In this document: positions 17,843 to 27,577 of the stretch, one piece after another | Numbering within the stretch: the first letter of the stretch is position 1 | Layout of the letters: the number at the start of each line of letters is the position of its first letter | Source: Streptomyces albospinus | GTDB taxonomy: Bacteria > Actinomycetota > Actinomycetes > Streptomycetales > Streptomycetaceae | Direction: 5' to 3' | Assembly: GCF_014648695.1 (NCBI RefSeq) | Contig: NZ_BMRP01000012.1 | Span: 1-64,000, forward strand | Length of the DNA stretch: 64,000 bases | Translations under genes and position numbers: made by a program | The notes under the pieces: generated by a model | What the model was told of the DNA's origin: nothing | What the model saw: the letters and a program-made list of their open reading frames with translations, nothing else | The model's database searches: none

Positions 17843-18034
17843 GTCGGGGCGGCCGGCGACGACGCGGCCATGGAGTCCTTCTTCAGCCTGCTGCAGAAGA
17901 ACGTCCTCGACCGCCGGACCTGGGCCACCCGTGAAGAACTGCGGATCGCGATCGTGTCCTAGATCGAGAGGACCTACCACCGGCGCCGCAGACAAGCCGC
18001 ACTCGGCCGGCTGATACCCGTCGAATTCGAGACC
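17843..18034 (+). mobile_element. IS3-family transposase (OrfB) C-terminal relic
   Basis: In one frame: SVGAAGDDAAMESFFSLLQK, NVLDRRTWATREELRIAIVS, a TAG stop, then IERTYHRRRRQAALGRLIPV and EFET. This is the end of an IS3-type DDE integrase: the block around the catalytic Glu (MESF), then the YHRRRR..LG.L.PVEFE ending. The internal TAG and the missing N-terminal part show that it is dead. No terminal inverted repeats could be identified. Confidence 0.7.
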
Positions 18035-18041
18035 CCTGACC

Positions 18042-18185
18042 ATCGACGAGGTCAATGAGATCTACCTCGTCGAGACCTGGGTTGCCAGCTTCGGACCGAT
18101 GCCACAGGCCCTCGAAAACCTGGTGCTCGGCGTGGCTCCCCGCCGGATCGATGAGGAGTATGAGCCACAGGAGCAAGCTTCCTGA
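18042..18185 (+). pseudogene. orphan C-terminal fragment of an unknown gene
   Basis: The frame IDEVNEIYLVETWVASFGPM continues to RRIDEEYEPQEQAS and a TGA at 18183. It has no start or ribosome site and begins right after the IS relic, so it may be the tail of a gene disrupted by that insertion. Family not recognised. Confidence 0.3.
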
Positions 18186-18742
18186 CTTCCCGGAGCCAGA
18201 TCCGAGCGACCGCCGTCACTGAGCGTGCGTGCGTCGCGGAAGTTGAGCCAGGACCACAACTGCTCGATAAAGCCACGTGGCAATGCCTTCCCAGCTCTCA
18301 CATTCGCAGCCTCGTTGATTGTCAAGTACGAGCGCTACACACCATCGAACCGTGTCGGAGCCCCTGCCATCTATGCCATCGACGGCACCTGTCGCGCCTC
18401 GCGCTGCGACAATGCCCTCATCGTCACGACCAGCTCGTTCAGTCCGGACACGCTGCGCCCCGAACTCGGCCCCCACGCCTGTTGACAGACGCGCTCGGCC
18501 GCTGGTATCCGGAGGCCGCCCACCCCGGAATTCCTGACCCCATGGTGTACGGCGAGTAAGAACAGAACCTCTATCGCCGGCCACGAGGCTGCCCGCCCCG
18601 AAGATCCCCACAACGACCGATGCGGAAGTCGCCGTCACGCCGGAGCACCTAGGATTGTTGCCGGGTGCGGGACTGCCGATGGACTGAGGTTCATCGACCG
18701 TGACTGCGGCGACGGACAACTGAGGCGCGGACGGACGACGAG
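18186..18742. other. intergenic stretch upstream of the type VII module
   Basis: No reading frame here has both a ribosome site and recognisable sequence. It lies between IS debris and the first gene of the type VII cluster and probably holds the promoter of that cluster, but I could not pick one with confidence. Confidence 0.35.
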
Positions 18743-19021
18743 ATGGCGTGGGATTACGACAATCAGCTGCTGGAGTCGGTAGCAGTGCGCCGACGCAGGA
18801 TGCGGGATGCCCTGTTGTTCGGCGCGCAGCGGGGGCGGCGCACAGCGGACGAGCGGCTCGGGAAGGTCTTCACGGGGATCGCCATCACTGCCGTCCTGTG
18901 CGCGGGGTGCGTCGGATGGTCCTTCCTTCAGCACACGTTGATGCAGCAGAAGGCCGAGCAGGAGAAACGGCAGCGTCAGGTGCAGCAGTTCGAGCAGCCG
19001 ACAAGGTCAGGGAAATCCTAG
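18743..19021 (+). CDS. small single-pass membrane protein at the head of the type VII cluster
   Basis: 92 aa. Basic N terminus (ESVAVRRRRMRDALLFGAQR), one membrane segment (VFTGIAITAVLCAGCVGWSF, about residues 43-62), then a charged helical tail rich in Gln, Lys and Glu. Small proteins of this design often sit next to eccD in Streptomyces type VII loci. It may assist assembly of the membrane complex; this is inferred from position only. Confidence 0.6.
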   Translation: MAWDYDNQLLESVAVRRRRMRDALLFGAQRGRRTADERLGKVFTGIAITAVLCAGCVGWSFLQHTLMQQKAEQEKRQRQVQQFEQPTRSGKS

Positions 19022-19192
19022 AAGTCCACCGATCAGATTCGGACAGGCTTGCAGCGTTCCAGGGACATATGCGAAGACCTCCGAGTAACGCCAGATGGGT
19101 TCCTGATGCGGGGCCGGAGTGGAAGTGAGCAGCACAGGCATGTCCAGTTTGGCCCGAGAGTTCGTCAACGCCGCGATGATAGGTTCCCGTAA

Positions 19193-20548
19193 GTGGTGAG
19201 CAGAGCAACGACTTCCCGGGGGCAGCTGAGCCGAGTGACGTTGGTCGGCGAGCGACGCCGGGCCGATGTCGTCCTGCTCTCCGATACGCCGGTAGGGCAA
19301 CTGATCCCGGAAATCCTGCAGCTGCTGGACGACCGGCCGGCAGCGCAGCCGATGACACGGCAGTTGGTTACGTCCGACGGCTCCGTCCTGCCTCATGACA
19401 GCACGCTTGCGTCGGCCGGGATAGCCGACGGCGCCGTGCTCCGGCTCGTCACGACGCACTCCGCGCCGCCCGCTCCCGTGGTCCATGACGTCACCGACCA
19501 GGTAGCTGAGGACCTCGACCTGCGGGCCTGGCGCTGGAGCCCCGCCGCACGCCGGGCAAGCGCCGGCGGGGCGACTGTCACCTTCGCGGTGATCGCTGCG
19601 CTGCTGGCCCGTCGTGAGTTCCCGCTAGGCGCCCTCGCCGGTGCCTTCTTGGCTGTCACGGTCGTGTTGCTGGCGACTGGTGCGCTCGTCGCCAAGGTGG
19701 GACGGGGGAATCGGGGTTTGGCGACCGCGCTTCTGGTCGCCTCCGGTGGGCTTGGTGTTCTCACTGCGTGGACGGCTGCCGATGTGTTCGGCTGGCCGGG
19801 GACCGCGCGGCTCCCCGCCGTCACGGGCGCGTTGGTCGTCACGCTTGTGTTCCTTGGTTACTTCTCGCCGCTCGGCAAGGGCGGGCTCGTTGGCGCCGTG
19901 ACCACCGCCACGATCACCATCGTGTGGGAGGCAGTCGCGGCCGTCCAGGATGATCCGGCGCGGCTCGGCGCTGTGATGGCTGTCTTCTCTCTCGTGCTGC
20001 TCGGTGTGCTGCCGCGGCTGGCCCTGATGGCCTCGGGGCTCACCGCGCTCGACGACCGCCGCTCGGGCGGTGTCTCTGTCAGCCGTCACCATGTGGGTAC
20101 CGCTCTGGCAGCGACGCACCGCGGTCTTGCCCTGTCGACGACGGTCACTGCGGTTTCGGCAGTCTGCGCCGGCTGGCTGCTCACCCTGGCTGAGGTGCCG
20201 ACCGTATGGACAGTGATGCTGGCATCGCTCGTCGTGGTGGTCCTGGTGTCGAGAGCACGGGCATTCCCACTGGTCGCCGAGGTCGTCGTGCTCTTCCTGG
20301 CCGCATCGAGCCTCATCGTGCGTCTCGTGATGATGTGGATGGACCACGCAGGGGGCGGGGGGCCGCTTGCTGTGCTGTGTGTGGCTGCGGTGCTGCCGCT
20401 GGTCGCCTTGGCGGTGCAGGTACCCGAGCATGTGCAGGTGCGGTTGCGGCGCATGGCCGATCTGGTCGAGTCCGTTGGCATGGTGGGGCTCTTTCCGCTC
20501 GCCTTTGGCGTGTTCGGTGTGTATGGGCAGTTGCTCAACCAGTTCTGA
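19193..20548 (+). CDS. eccD: type VII secretion membrane protein EccD
   Basis: 451 aa, starting at tandem GTG codons (19193/19196). Residues 1-95 are a ubiquitin-like domain (SRVTLVGERRRADVVLLSDT, then SDGSVLPHDSTLASAGIADG), as in EccD/YukD. From about residue 125 onward there are some eleven hydrophobic segments, for example VTFAVIAALLARREFPLGAL and WTVMLASLVVVVLVSRARAF, to the C terminus. This matches EccD, the component that lines the membrane vestibule of type VII (ESX) systems, in both domain order and length. It is followed 57 bases later by an EspI-like ATPase, the same order as eccD and espI neighbours in mycobacterial ESX-1. Confidence 0.85.
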   Translation: MVSRATTSRGQLSRVTLVGERRRADVVLLSDTPVGQLIPEILQLLDDRPAAQPMTRQLVTSDGSVLPHDSTLASAGIADGAVLRLVTTHSAPPAPVVHDVTDQVAEDLDLRAWRWSPAARRASAGGATVTFAVIAALLARREFPLGALAGAFLAVTVVLLATGALVAKVGRGNRGLATALLVASGGLGVLTAWTAADVFGWPGTARLPAVTGALVVTLVFLGYFSPLGKGGLVGAVTTATITIVWEAVAAVQDDPARLGAVMAVFSLVLLGVLPRLALMASGLTALDDRRSGGVSVSRHHVGTALAATHRGLALSTTVTAVSAVCAGWLLTLAEVPTVWTVMLASLVVVVLVSRARAFPLVAEVVVLFLAASSLIVRLVMMWMDHAGGGGPLAVLCVAAVLPLVALAVQVPEHVQVRLRRMADLVESVGMVGLFPLAFGVFGVYGQLLNQF

Positions 20549-20605
20549 GTTGATGTGCCGACGGTTTGGGCCCGGCAGCAGCAGGTTTGGGGGTGAGGGG
20601 CAGAC

Positions 20606-21844
20606 ATGTCGAACGGAGACGGCTGGCAAGGGGATGTGCTGCGCGACCTGAGAGGCGGTGCCCAGCAGGGTGCTCAGGGCACCAGCGGGCAGACGTACCA
20701 GGCTTCCGCGTCGGGTCCGGGCCTGTCTGCGCAGAGTGCCCAGGCGCCGGACGTCACCCATGGGGGTGGTGCGCCCCGGCAGGCCGGCCACCCGTACCCG
20801 GGGCAGGAGCAGCAGGTGGGCCATCAGGGCGGCTGGCCGCAACAGGCCAGCTCTCAGGGGCAGAAGCAGCAGAGTCCCGCCGCCACGTATGCCCCGAGTC
20901 CCCAACCACCTCACAGCGCCGCCCCCGGCTCTCGGCCTGTGGTGGACGAGGGCCTGGCTGGGGCGGTGTGGGTCAAGCCGCAGCACGGCGAGTCCTTCGG
21001 TGCGCGTGCCGCACGTGCTCTGCGGCGCACTCTGTCCTCGTCAGCGGCGCGCGAGGTTGCCGAGGTCACCCGCACCGCTCAGGTTCTCCAGCATCCCGTG
21101 ACGACCGGGCGGCAGATCGCGGTCACGTCCATCCGGGGTGGCTCGGGCAAGTCGACCGTCGCTGCGCTGCTCGGCACCACGTACGCGCACTACCGGCAGG
21201 ACCCGGTCCTCTTCCTGGAGGCCGATCCGGCACTCGGCTCGCTGCCGCTGCGTCTCGGCGCCCACGCGCGGCGCTGGACCACCAGCGATATTGCGGACAT
21301 CATCAAGCCGAACATGTCGCTGCTCGACGTCACCGGCTATCTCGTCCAGCTCCCCAACAACGCCTGGCTGCTGCCCGCGAGCAAGGGCGAGATCGGCGTG
21401 ATGCTGGACAGCCGGGCGTACGAACGGGCCGTGGTCGCGCTGCGCCGCTACTTCGGTCTGATGGTGATCGACTGCGAAACGCTGCCCGCCGAGGTCGCCC
21501 GGGTCGCGCTCGCCGCCGCCCACAGTCGTGTTCTGACCACACCTGCCACGCCGGAAGGCATCACCAGCACGTACTCGGTACTCCAGTGGATGCAGCGGCT
21601 GCCCCGGCACATGATCGCCGGCACCGTCCTCGTACTCACCGAGTTGATGCCTCACTCAGGGATCGACCTCGACGAGGCCACCGAGAAACTCAAGTCCACC
21701 GGGGTGAGCGTCCAGATCCTGCCGTATGACAGGCACTTGGCGGCCGGCGGGCCGGTCCGTACCGAGTTCCTCGCCGCCCCGACCAGGGAGGCCGCCGCGC
21801 GGATTGCCGCGGACGTCTTCCAGCTCTCCCAGACACGCTACTGA
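20606..21844 (+). CDS. EspI-like MinD/ParA-family ATPase of the type VII cluster
   Basis: 412 aa; ATG preceded by GGGGGTGAGGGG. Residues 1-110 are Gln/Pro/Gly-rich and disordered-looking. The P-loop AVTSIRGGSGKSTVAALLG (about residues 173-190) is a MinD/ParA-type Walker A, followed by FLEADPALGSLPLRLG in the switch region. A proline/glutamine-rich N-terminal tail on a ParA-like ATPase next to EccD is the design of EspI, which in mycobacteria regulates ESX secretion in response to nucleotide level. Regulation of this system by it is inferred. Confidence 0.7.
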   Translation: MSNGDGWQGDVLRDLRGGAQQGAQGTSGQTYQASASGPGLSAQSAQAPDVTHGGGAPRQAGHPYPGQEQQVGHQGGWPQQASSQGQKQQSPAATYAPSPQPPHSAAPGSRPVVDEGLAGAVWVKPQHGESFGARAARALRRTLSSSAAREVAEVTRTAQVLQHPVTTGRQIAVTSIRGGSGKSTVAALLGTTYAHYRQDPVLFLEADPALGSLPLRLGAHARRWTTSDIADIIKPNMSLLDVTGYLVQLPNNAWLLPASKGEIGVMLDSRAYERAVVALRRYFGLMVIDCETLPAEVARVALAAAHSRVLTTPATPEGITSTYSVLQWMQRLPRHMIAGTVLVLTELMPHSGIDLDEATEKLKSTGVSVQILPYDRHLAAGGPVRTEFLAAPTREAAARIAADVFQLSQTRY

Positions 21845-21860
21845 CCGGATAACGAGCCCG

Positions 21861-21902
21861 ACCGTGAACAACGGACGACGAACCGTGAATGACGGACGAC
21901 GA
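21861..21902 (+). repeat. tandem 21-bp direct repeat before eccC
   Basis: Two adjacent copies, 21861-21881 and 21882-21902, each starting ACCGTGAA and ending ACGGACGACGA, differing at about two positions. The second copy runs into the first base of the eccC start codon, so its GGACGACGA part occupies the ribosome-site region. The weak ribosome site may be duplicated here. Confidence 0.7.
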
Positions 21903-24900
21903 TGAGTACCCGACTGATCCACCGCCCGGCCAGGACCACCCGGCCGCCGGCCGCCTCCGAGGCGCGCATCATCGAGGCCCCGCCCAACCTCCCCGAGGGC
22001 AAGGCGGGCAACATCGCGATGTCGCTGCTGCCGGTCGCCGGTGTCATGTCGTCGGTGGTGATGATGACGGTGGTGCGCAACAGCCAGTTCGCCGGGCTCG
22101 GCGCGATCATCCTCGTCGTGACCGTCATCGGCTCGGTCGCGCTGGTCTTCTCGCAACGGGGCAAGGCCCAGCGCACCCGGCGCACCCAGCGCGAGGCGTA
22201 TCTCGCCTATCTGGAGGATCTGCGCGAGGAGCTGTCTGTCGAGGAGCGTGGGCGGCGTGAGCGAGCTGAGGTCCTCAACCCGCCGCCGGCCGCCCTCTAC
22301 GACATCGTGCGCGATCCGGCCCGGCTGTGGGAGCGCAGGCGCGTTGACGGCGACTTCCTGCGCGTACGTGTCGGCACGGGCGAGATGCCGGTGCGGGATT
22401 TGCAGATCGCTCAGCAGGGCTCGTCCGTCCTCACTCCCCCTGACCGTTTCATGCTCAATGAGGCGTCGGCGTTGATGGCGCGGTTCCGGACCGGCACCGA
22501 ACTCCCCCTCACCGTCCCACTCGACCGCGTCGGCAACGTCAGCGTCATCGGTCCCCGCGAGGACTGTCTGCGCGTCGCCCGCGCTCTGCTCGTCCAGGCC
22601 GCGGCCCTGCACGCGCCCGACGACGTGGCCATGGCGCTCGCGGTGCCCGGCGACCAGCTCGCCGATTGGGAATGGGCGAAGTGGCTGCCGCATCTGCTCG
22701 ATGCCGAGCAGCTCGATGGCCCTGTCGCCGCTCGCCGTATCGCCCCTTCCGCGCCGCAGCTCGCTCGGCAGCTCGGCTCCGAACTGCGCCGCCGAGCGTC
22801 CTATGCGGCCGAGGTGCGCCGCGGTCTGTCGGGCAACGACGCCTTGTCCATGACATCACGGCTGCTCGTCGTCGCTGACGTACATGGCGAGGACGCCGTG
22901 GACCTGCCGCGTCCTGACGAGGCGGTCGGGTTGCGGGAGATGGGTGTCACCGTCGTGCATCTGCTTGAACAGCGGGTGCAGGAGCCGGGGCATGTCGCCG
23001 TCCGGATCACCGTCGACGGCGACCAGATAGTCATCGAGGACCTGCGCGGGCAGGAGCCGGTCAGCGCGCACGGCACTGTGGACGAGGTCGCCATCCCGTT
23101 CGCCGAAGGGCTGGCCCGGATGCTGGCCCCGCTGCGGCTGTCCGCCGAATCACTCACCGACGCCCCGCTGACCGGGCCTGTCGACTTCGCCGAGCTGCTC
23201 GGTGTCGACGACGTGGCGCGCCTGGACCTCCCGCACCTGTGGGCGCCGCGCGGCGAACGTGCCTTTCTGCGCGTACCGATCGGCATCAATGACTCCCACG
23301 AGCCGGTGCTGTTGGACTTGAAGGAATCCTCGGAGCTCGGTATGGGCCCGCACGGCCTGTGTGTGGGTGCCACCGGCTCCGGCAAGTCGGAGCTCCTGCG
23401 CACCATCGTCCTGGCCCTGGTCGCCACTCACCCGCCGGAGGATCTGGCCCTGGTCCTCGTCGACTACAAGGGCGGTGCGACTTTCGCGCCGTTCGCGGAC
23501 CTGCCGCACGTCGCCGGCGTCATCACCAACCTGGAGAACCAGGCGGGCCTCGTCGAGCGCGTCCACGCCTCGCTCGCCGGCGAGGTCAAGCGCCGCCAGC
23601 AGGTCCTCAAGGACGCGGGCAACGTCGCCGACATCGGTGACTACGCGGCGCTGCGCGCCAGTCGGCGCCCCGACCTGGAGGCGCTGCCGCACCTGTTCGT
23701 CGTCATCGATGAATTCGGTGAACTTCTCACCGCCAAGCCCGACTTCATCGACCTGTTCCTGTCCATCGGACGTATCGGTCGCTCCATCGGGGTGCACCTG
23801 CTCCTCTCCAGCCAGCGCATCGAGGGCGGACATCTCAAGGGACTGGACACCTACCTCTCGTACCGGCTCGGCTTGCGGACCTTCTCCGCCGACGAATCCC
23901 GCACGGTCCTGGACACCACAGACGCCTTCCATCTGCCGCCGCTGCCGGGATTCGGCTACCTCAAGGTCGACACCAGCCACTACGACCGTTTCAAGGCAAG
24001 CTACGTCTCGGGCGCCTACCGCGGCCCCGTGCAGCGCTCGGAGGAAGAGGACGCCGGGCCCCTCGCCTTCCTCTACGAGACCTTCAACACCACCGTCGAT
24101 GCGGATGATTCGAGCGCGCAGGAACCCCAGGTGCGGCGTCGCGAGATGGGGCCGACGGAGTTGGGCGTCATGGTGGAGCAGCTGGCGCACGCCGCCGGGC
24201 CGGTGCGCCGCATCTGGCTGCCTCCGTTGCCGGATGCCATCGCCCTGGACACGGTCGCCGGCCCCCTGGAGGTCGGTGCGCGCGGGATGCAGCTGACCAA
24301 GCGGCGCGGCCCGCTCGAAGTACCCCTTGGCCTGCTCGACGACCCGACCCGTCAGTGGCAGGGCCAGTGGTACCTGGACCTCACGCTGGCGGGCGGCCAC
24401 GCCGCCGTCATCGGCGGCCCACAATCCGGCAAAACGACGCTTCTGCGCACCCTCATCCTCTCACTGGCGCTGACCCACACCCCGCAGGAGGTCGGCATCT
24501 ACGGCCTCGACCTGGTCGGTGGCGGCCTGGCGGCGCTGTCCGGCCTGCCGCACGTCGGCGGCATCGCGAGCCGCGCCGACCGCGAGCGCGCGGCCCGCAC
24601 CGTCGACGAAGTACGGAACATGCTCGCGGCCCGCGAGGATCTCTTCCGCGAGCACGGCATCGACTCCCTCTCACAGCTGCGTGACCTGCACGCGGCGGGT
24701 CGGTTGCCCCAGCTGGCCTCCGCCGAGATCGTGCTCGTCATCGACGGCTTCGGCGCGTTGCGCGACGACTTCGAGGAGCTCGATGACGACGTCGCCGACA
24801 TCCTCAAGCGCGGCGGCGGGTACGGCATCCACGTCGTGGCCGGGATGCTGCGCTGGAACGACGTGCGCATCGCCGTCCAGTCGAACTTCGGCACCCGCGT

Positions 24901-25876
24901 CGAGCTGCGGCTGAACGACCCCAGCGAGTCCAGCATCGACCACAAGCTCGCCGCGACCCTGTCGCCCGACGAGCCCGGCCGTGTGCTCACCGATCGCAAA
25001 CTCTTTGCGCAGGTGGCGCTGCCCCGTACGGACTCACGTGCCGACACCGCGGACCTCGGCGCCGTCCTGGAACGGACGGTCCGGACGATCCGCGCCACCT
25101 GGAGCGGCGAGGTCGCCCAGCCGGTACGGGTGCTGCCGCACGTCGTGGAGCCCCACCTCCTGCCGGGCCCGGTCGCCGAACCTCAGCGAGTGCCCATCGG
25201 CCTGGACCAGACCGCACTCGATCCCGTTGTGCTCGACCTGTTCCAGCATGACCAGCACCTGCTGATCCTCGGCGACAGCGAATGCGGCAAGACGAATCTC
25301 CTGAAGACCATCGCTGGGGGCCTCATCGACCGCTACAGCGAGGATGAGCTGGTCTTCGCCGTCATGGACCCAAGGCGCAGCCTGCGCGGCGCGATCCCCG
25401 AGGAGTTCAATGGCGGCTACGCCTACAACGCCAAAATGTGCGCGGGGCTGGCCGCCGGTATCGCCACCGTCTTGGACAAGCGGCTACCGGATGACGCCAC
25501 GGGTCCTCAGGACCTGGAACCGGGCAGCTGGGGCGGCGGCCCGCGGATCGTGGTCCTCGTCGACGACTACGACGTGCTCACCACCGCTGGCCAGGAACCG
25601 CTGGAACCATTCCTCCCGTACATTCCCTCCGCGGCGGACATCGGCCTCCACTTCGTGCTGACCCGCCGCGTGGCAGGCGCCTCACGGGGCATCTATGAAC
25701 CCCTCGTGCAGGGCCTGCGCGAGTCCGGATCCTCCGCGCTCCTCATGGCGGGCGACCGCAGCGAGGGCCAGCTCTTCCCCGGGGTCTACGCCTCTCAGCA
25801 GCCGGCCGGACGCGGCATCTTCATCCGCAGAGGCCAGCCCAACCGCCTGATCCAGACCGTCTCCTCCCCCGAGTGA
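21902..25876 (+). CDS. eccC: type VII secretion FtsK/SpoIIIE-type ATPase EccC
   Basis: 1324 aa, full length for a fused EccCa/EccCb. Two N-terminal membrane segments (about residues 40-60 and 63-85, e.g. FAGLGAIILVVTVIGSVALV). Three ATPase domains follow, with P-loops VGATGSGKSELL (about 486-497), IGGPQSGKTTLL (about 836-847) and LGDSECGKTNLL (about 1122-1133). EccC is the motor that recognises WXG100 substrates and drives export. The first domain also shows VVIDEFGELLTAKPDF as Walker B. It is separated from the upstream ATPase gene by a tandem repeat rather than a clear ribosome site. Confidence 0.9.
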   Translation: MSTRLIHRPARTTRPPAASEARIIEAPPNLPEGKAGNIAMSLLPVAGVMSSVVMMTVVRNSQFAGLGAIILVVTVIGSVALVFSQRGKAQRTRRTQREAYLAYLEDLREELSVEERGRRERAEVLNPPPAALYDIVRDPARLWERRRVDGDFLRVRVGTGEMPVRDLQIAQQGSSVLTPPDRFMLNEASALMARFRTGTELPLTVPLDRVGNVSVIGPREDCLRVARALLVQAAALHAPDDVAMALAVPGDQLADWEWAKWLPHLLDAEQLDGPVAARRIAPSAPQLARQLGSELRRRASYAAEVRRGLSGNDALSMTSRLLVVADVHGEDAVDLPRPDEAVGLREMGVTVVHLLEQRVQEPGHVAVRITVDGDQIVIEDLRGQEPVSAHGTVDEVAIPFAEGLARMLAPLRLSAESLTDAPLTGPVDFAELLGVDDVARLDLPHLWAPRGERAFLRVPIGINDSHEPVLLDLKESSELGMGPHGLCVGATGSGKSELLRTIVLALVATHPPEDLALVLVDYKGGATFAPFADLPHVAGVITNLENQAGLVERVHASLAGEVKRRQQVLKDAGNVADIGDYAALRASRRPDLEALPHLFVVIDEFGELLTAKPDFIDLFLSIGRIGRSIGVHLLLSSQRIEGGHLKGLDTYLSYRLGLRTFSADESRTVLDTTDAFHLPPLPGFGYLKVDTSHYDRFKASYVSGAYRGPVQRSEEEDAGPLAFLYETFNTTVDADDSSAQEPQVRRREMGPTELGVMVEQLAHAAGPVRRIWLPPLPDAIALDTVAGPLEVGARGMQLTKRRGPLEVPLGLLDDPTRQWQGQWYLDLTLAGGHAAVIGGPQSGKTTLLRTLILSLALTHTPQEVGIYGLDLVGGGLAALSGLPHVGGIASRADRERAARTVDEVRNMLAAREDLFREHGIDSLSQLRDLHAAGRLPQLASAEIVLVIDGFGALRDDFEELDDDVADILKRGGGYGIHVVAGMLRWNDVRIAVQSNFGTRVELRLNDPSESSIDHKLAATLSPDEPGRVLTDRKLFAQVALPRTDSRADTADLGAVLERTVRTIRATWSGEVAQPVRVLPHVVEPHLLPGPVAEPQRVPIGLDQTALDPVVLDLFQHDQHLLILGDSECGKTNLLKTIAGGLIDRYSEDELVFAVMDPRRSLRGAIPEEFNGGYAYNAKMCAGLAAGIATVLDKRLPDDATGPQDLEPGSWGGGPRIVVLVDDYDVLTTAGQEPLEPFLPYIPSAADIGLHFVLTRRVAGASRGIYEPLVQGLRESGSSALLMAGDRSEGQLFPGVYASQQPAGRGIFIRRGQPNRLIQTVSSPE

Positions 25877-25957
25877 CACACCGGAGAGCCCTCCCGCGCA
25901 GCCGAGCCATGTCCCCTACGGCACCCCTGCCACGAACGACGAAGGACAAGACGACCC

Positions 25958-27376
25958 ATGACCAAGGACGTCATCGCCCTCACCCAGCGCATGCCCGACC
26001 CGTCGGCCATGCTCGCGGGCCTGCTCTCCGGCGGCCCCGACAAGCTGCTGGGCGCGGCGGGCGAAGGCGCCGTCGTACGACTCTGCGACGGTGAGGGCCG
26101 ACCGCTCGTCTCCGTCGAGGCACCGCTACTTGTGCAGGTCGCAGGCGAGGCCGAGCGGCTGCTCGGAGCCACCGCGCCGCCCGTTCCCTACTGGTGGACC
26201 GAGGCCCGCGCCACCACTGGTGTCGAAGAAGCCGAGCGGCTCGCAGGTACCTTCGCTGCCCGGCTGGCGGCGTTGGCCGACGGTTCCGCCTGGCCGCCGG
26301 AGGCCGCGCAGTCCCTGGCCGTGGTGGAAACCGACGGTGTGAGCGTGGCGCCCGCGCCCGACGCCGCGCAGCCGGCCGTCGACGTGCTCACCGACAAGGT
26401 CGCCGTCGTCATCATGGACCGTCCGGTGATCGCCATGACGGCCTGGCTCCAGCACGCTCTTCGTACCGCCGCAGGCGCCGAGCTGGGCCTCCAGGTCGTC
26501 ACCCCGCCAGGAACCATGCTCTCCCCGGCCGTACGCCACAGCCTGAGCAACTGGCCCTCCCGCTGGGTCGTGCGCGACGAGCGGGACGGCTACTACGACG
26601 GGCTCTCCGGAGCCGTACTGCGCTGGCAGGACGACATGTTCCAACCGGTAGCGGCAGCCGACGCGACCGCTGACGACCCCCGCACCCCGGTGGCCGCCTC
26701 CTACCAGGAAGTCACGGCCACCGGCGAGCACCAGCTGGCCATTACGTTCCGCACGGTCCACCCCGCGGACGAACGTCTGGTACTCGGCGGCGCGCTGGAG
26801 TCGATATGGCGCGAACTCACCGGCGAGCCCCCCGCCGGCTGGGGCACCGCGGAACCCGCCAACCTTCCCTGGTCGCCGCGCCAGATGACCGACCTCGCCT
26901 ACGAGAGGGCGCCGGAGCCGACCTGGTTCGTGGTGGTCGGCAGCCCTGCCCGGCCGGGCCTGGCCACGGTGCGCGTCAGCCGTACGAAGGCAGGCGTGGA
27001 GGAGTACGTCACGCTGATGTTCGGCTACGGCCCCGACGAGGAACCGCCGGTGGACGCCCTGCCCAGAGCAGCGGAGCAGCTCGCCACCCGACACCGGCTC
27101 CTGTCGATGCTCGTCCAGCTCCGCAAGGCCCACCGCTCTCTGACGGTACCGCCCCGCTTCGAGGGGCCCGGTGTCCCACTCGCCTTCGTGCTCGGCGCGG
27201 AGGAGGTCCACCAGATGCCCGGCGACCGTGCCCGGAACACACCGCTGTCCCAGCCGCCTCTCCCCCTCGGCCCGAAGACCCGCCCTGCGCTGTACTACCC
27301 CCTGCCGGGAAACCCAGCGGACCTGTCGGGCTGGCAGGACTTCGAGCGCCTGATGCGGCATCTGAAGGGCGCGTAG
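25958..27376 (+). CDS. DUF6177-like protein of the type VII cluster
   Basis: 472 aa. No membrane segment or enzymatic motif. The sequence has a repeated mixed alpha/beta character: VVRLCDGEGRPLVSVEAPLL, then VAVVIMDRPVIAMTAWLQHA in the middle and EPTWFVVVGSPARPGLATVR near residue 330. Proteins of this look and size (I believe DUF6177) are found directly after eccC in Streptomyces loci. It may be a cytosolic chaperone or accessory factor, but no role is known to me. It is 81 bases after eccC, in the same direction, so probably in the same transcript. Confidence 0.6.
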   Translation: MTKDVIALTQRMPDPSAMLAGLLSGGPDKLLGAAGEGAVVRLCDGEGRPLVSVEAPLLVQVAGEAERLLGATAPPVPYWWTEARATTGVEEAERLAGTFAARLAALADGSAWPPEAAQSLAVVETDGVSVAPAPDAAQPAVDVLTDKVAVVIMDRPVIAMTAWLQHALRTAAGAELGLQVVTPPGTMLSPAVRHSLSNWPSRWVVRDERDGYYDGLSGAVLRWQDDMFQPVAAADATADDPRTPVAASYQEVTATGEHQLAITFRTVHPADERLVLGGALESIWRELTGEPPAGWGTAEPANLPWSPRQMTDLAYERAPEPTWFVVVGSPARPGLATVRVSRTKAGVEEYVTLMFGYGPDEEPPVDALPRAAEQLATRHRLLSMLVQLRKAHRSLTVPPRFEGPGVPLAFVLGAEEVHQMPGDRARNTPLSQPPLPLGPKTRPALYYPLPGNPADLSGWQDFERLMRHLKGA

Positions 27377-27471
27377 AGCACACCTGTCTGTTGGGGCTGG
27401 ACCCGAACACGCCGACAACGTTCAGCACACCACAGCACGTGACCGGTCTGAGCCCTAGCCGTTTTGAGCCA

Positions 27472-27499
27472 TTGTCAGACCCTGCTCATAGCATAGTGA
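27472..27499 (+). promoter_or_regulatory. possible promoter for the WXG100 genes
   Basis: TTGTCA (27472-27477) and TAGTGA (27494-27499) with a 16-base spacer, in a locally AT-richer stretch about 80 bases before the first WXG100 gene. It would allow the substrate genes to be expressed independently of the secretion apparatus. Confidence 0.35.
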
Positions 27500-27577
27500 T
27501 TGTGAATTGCACCGGCCATGGCCCGGTTGATAGGCATGACCGTACATACGATCGTCAAGTCCGGCGGGGGGAGCCCG

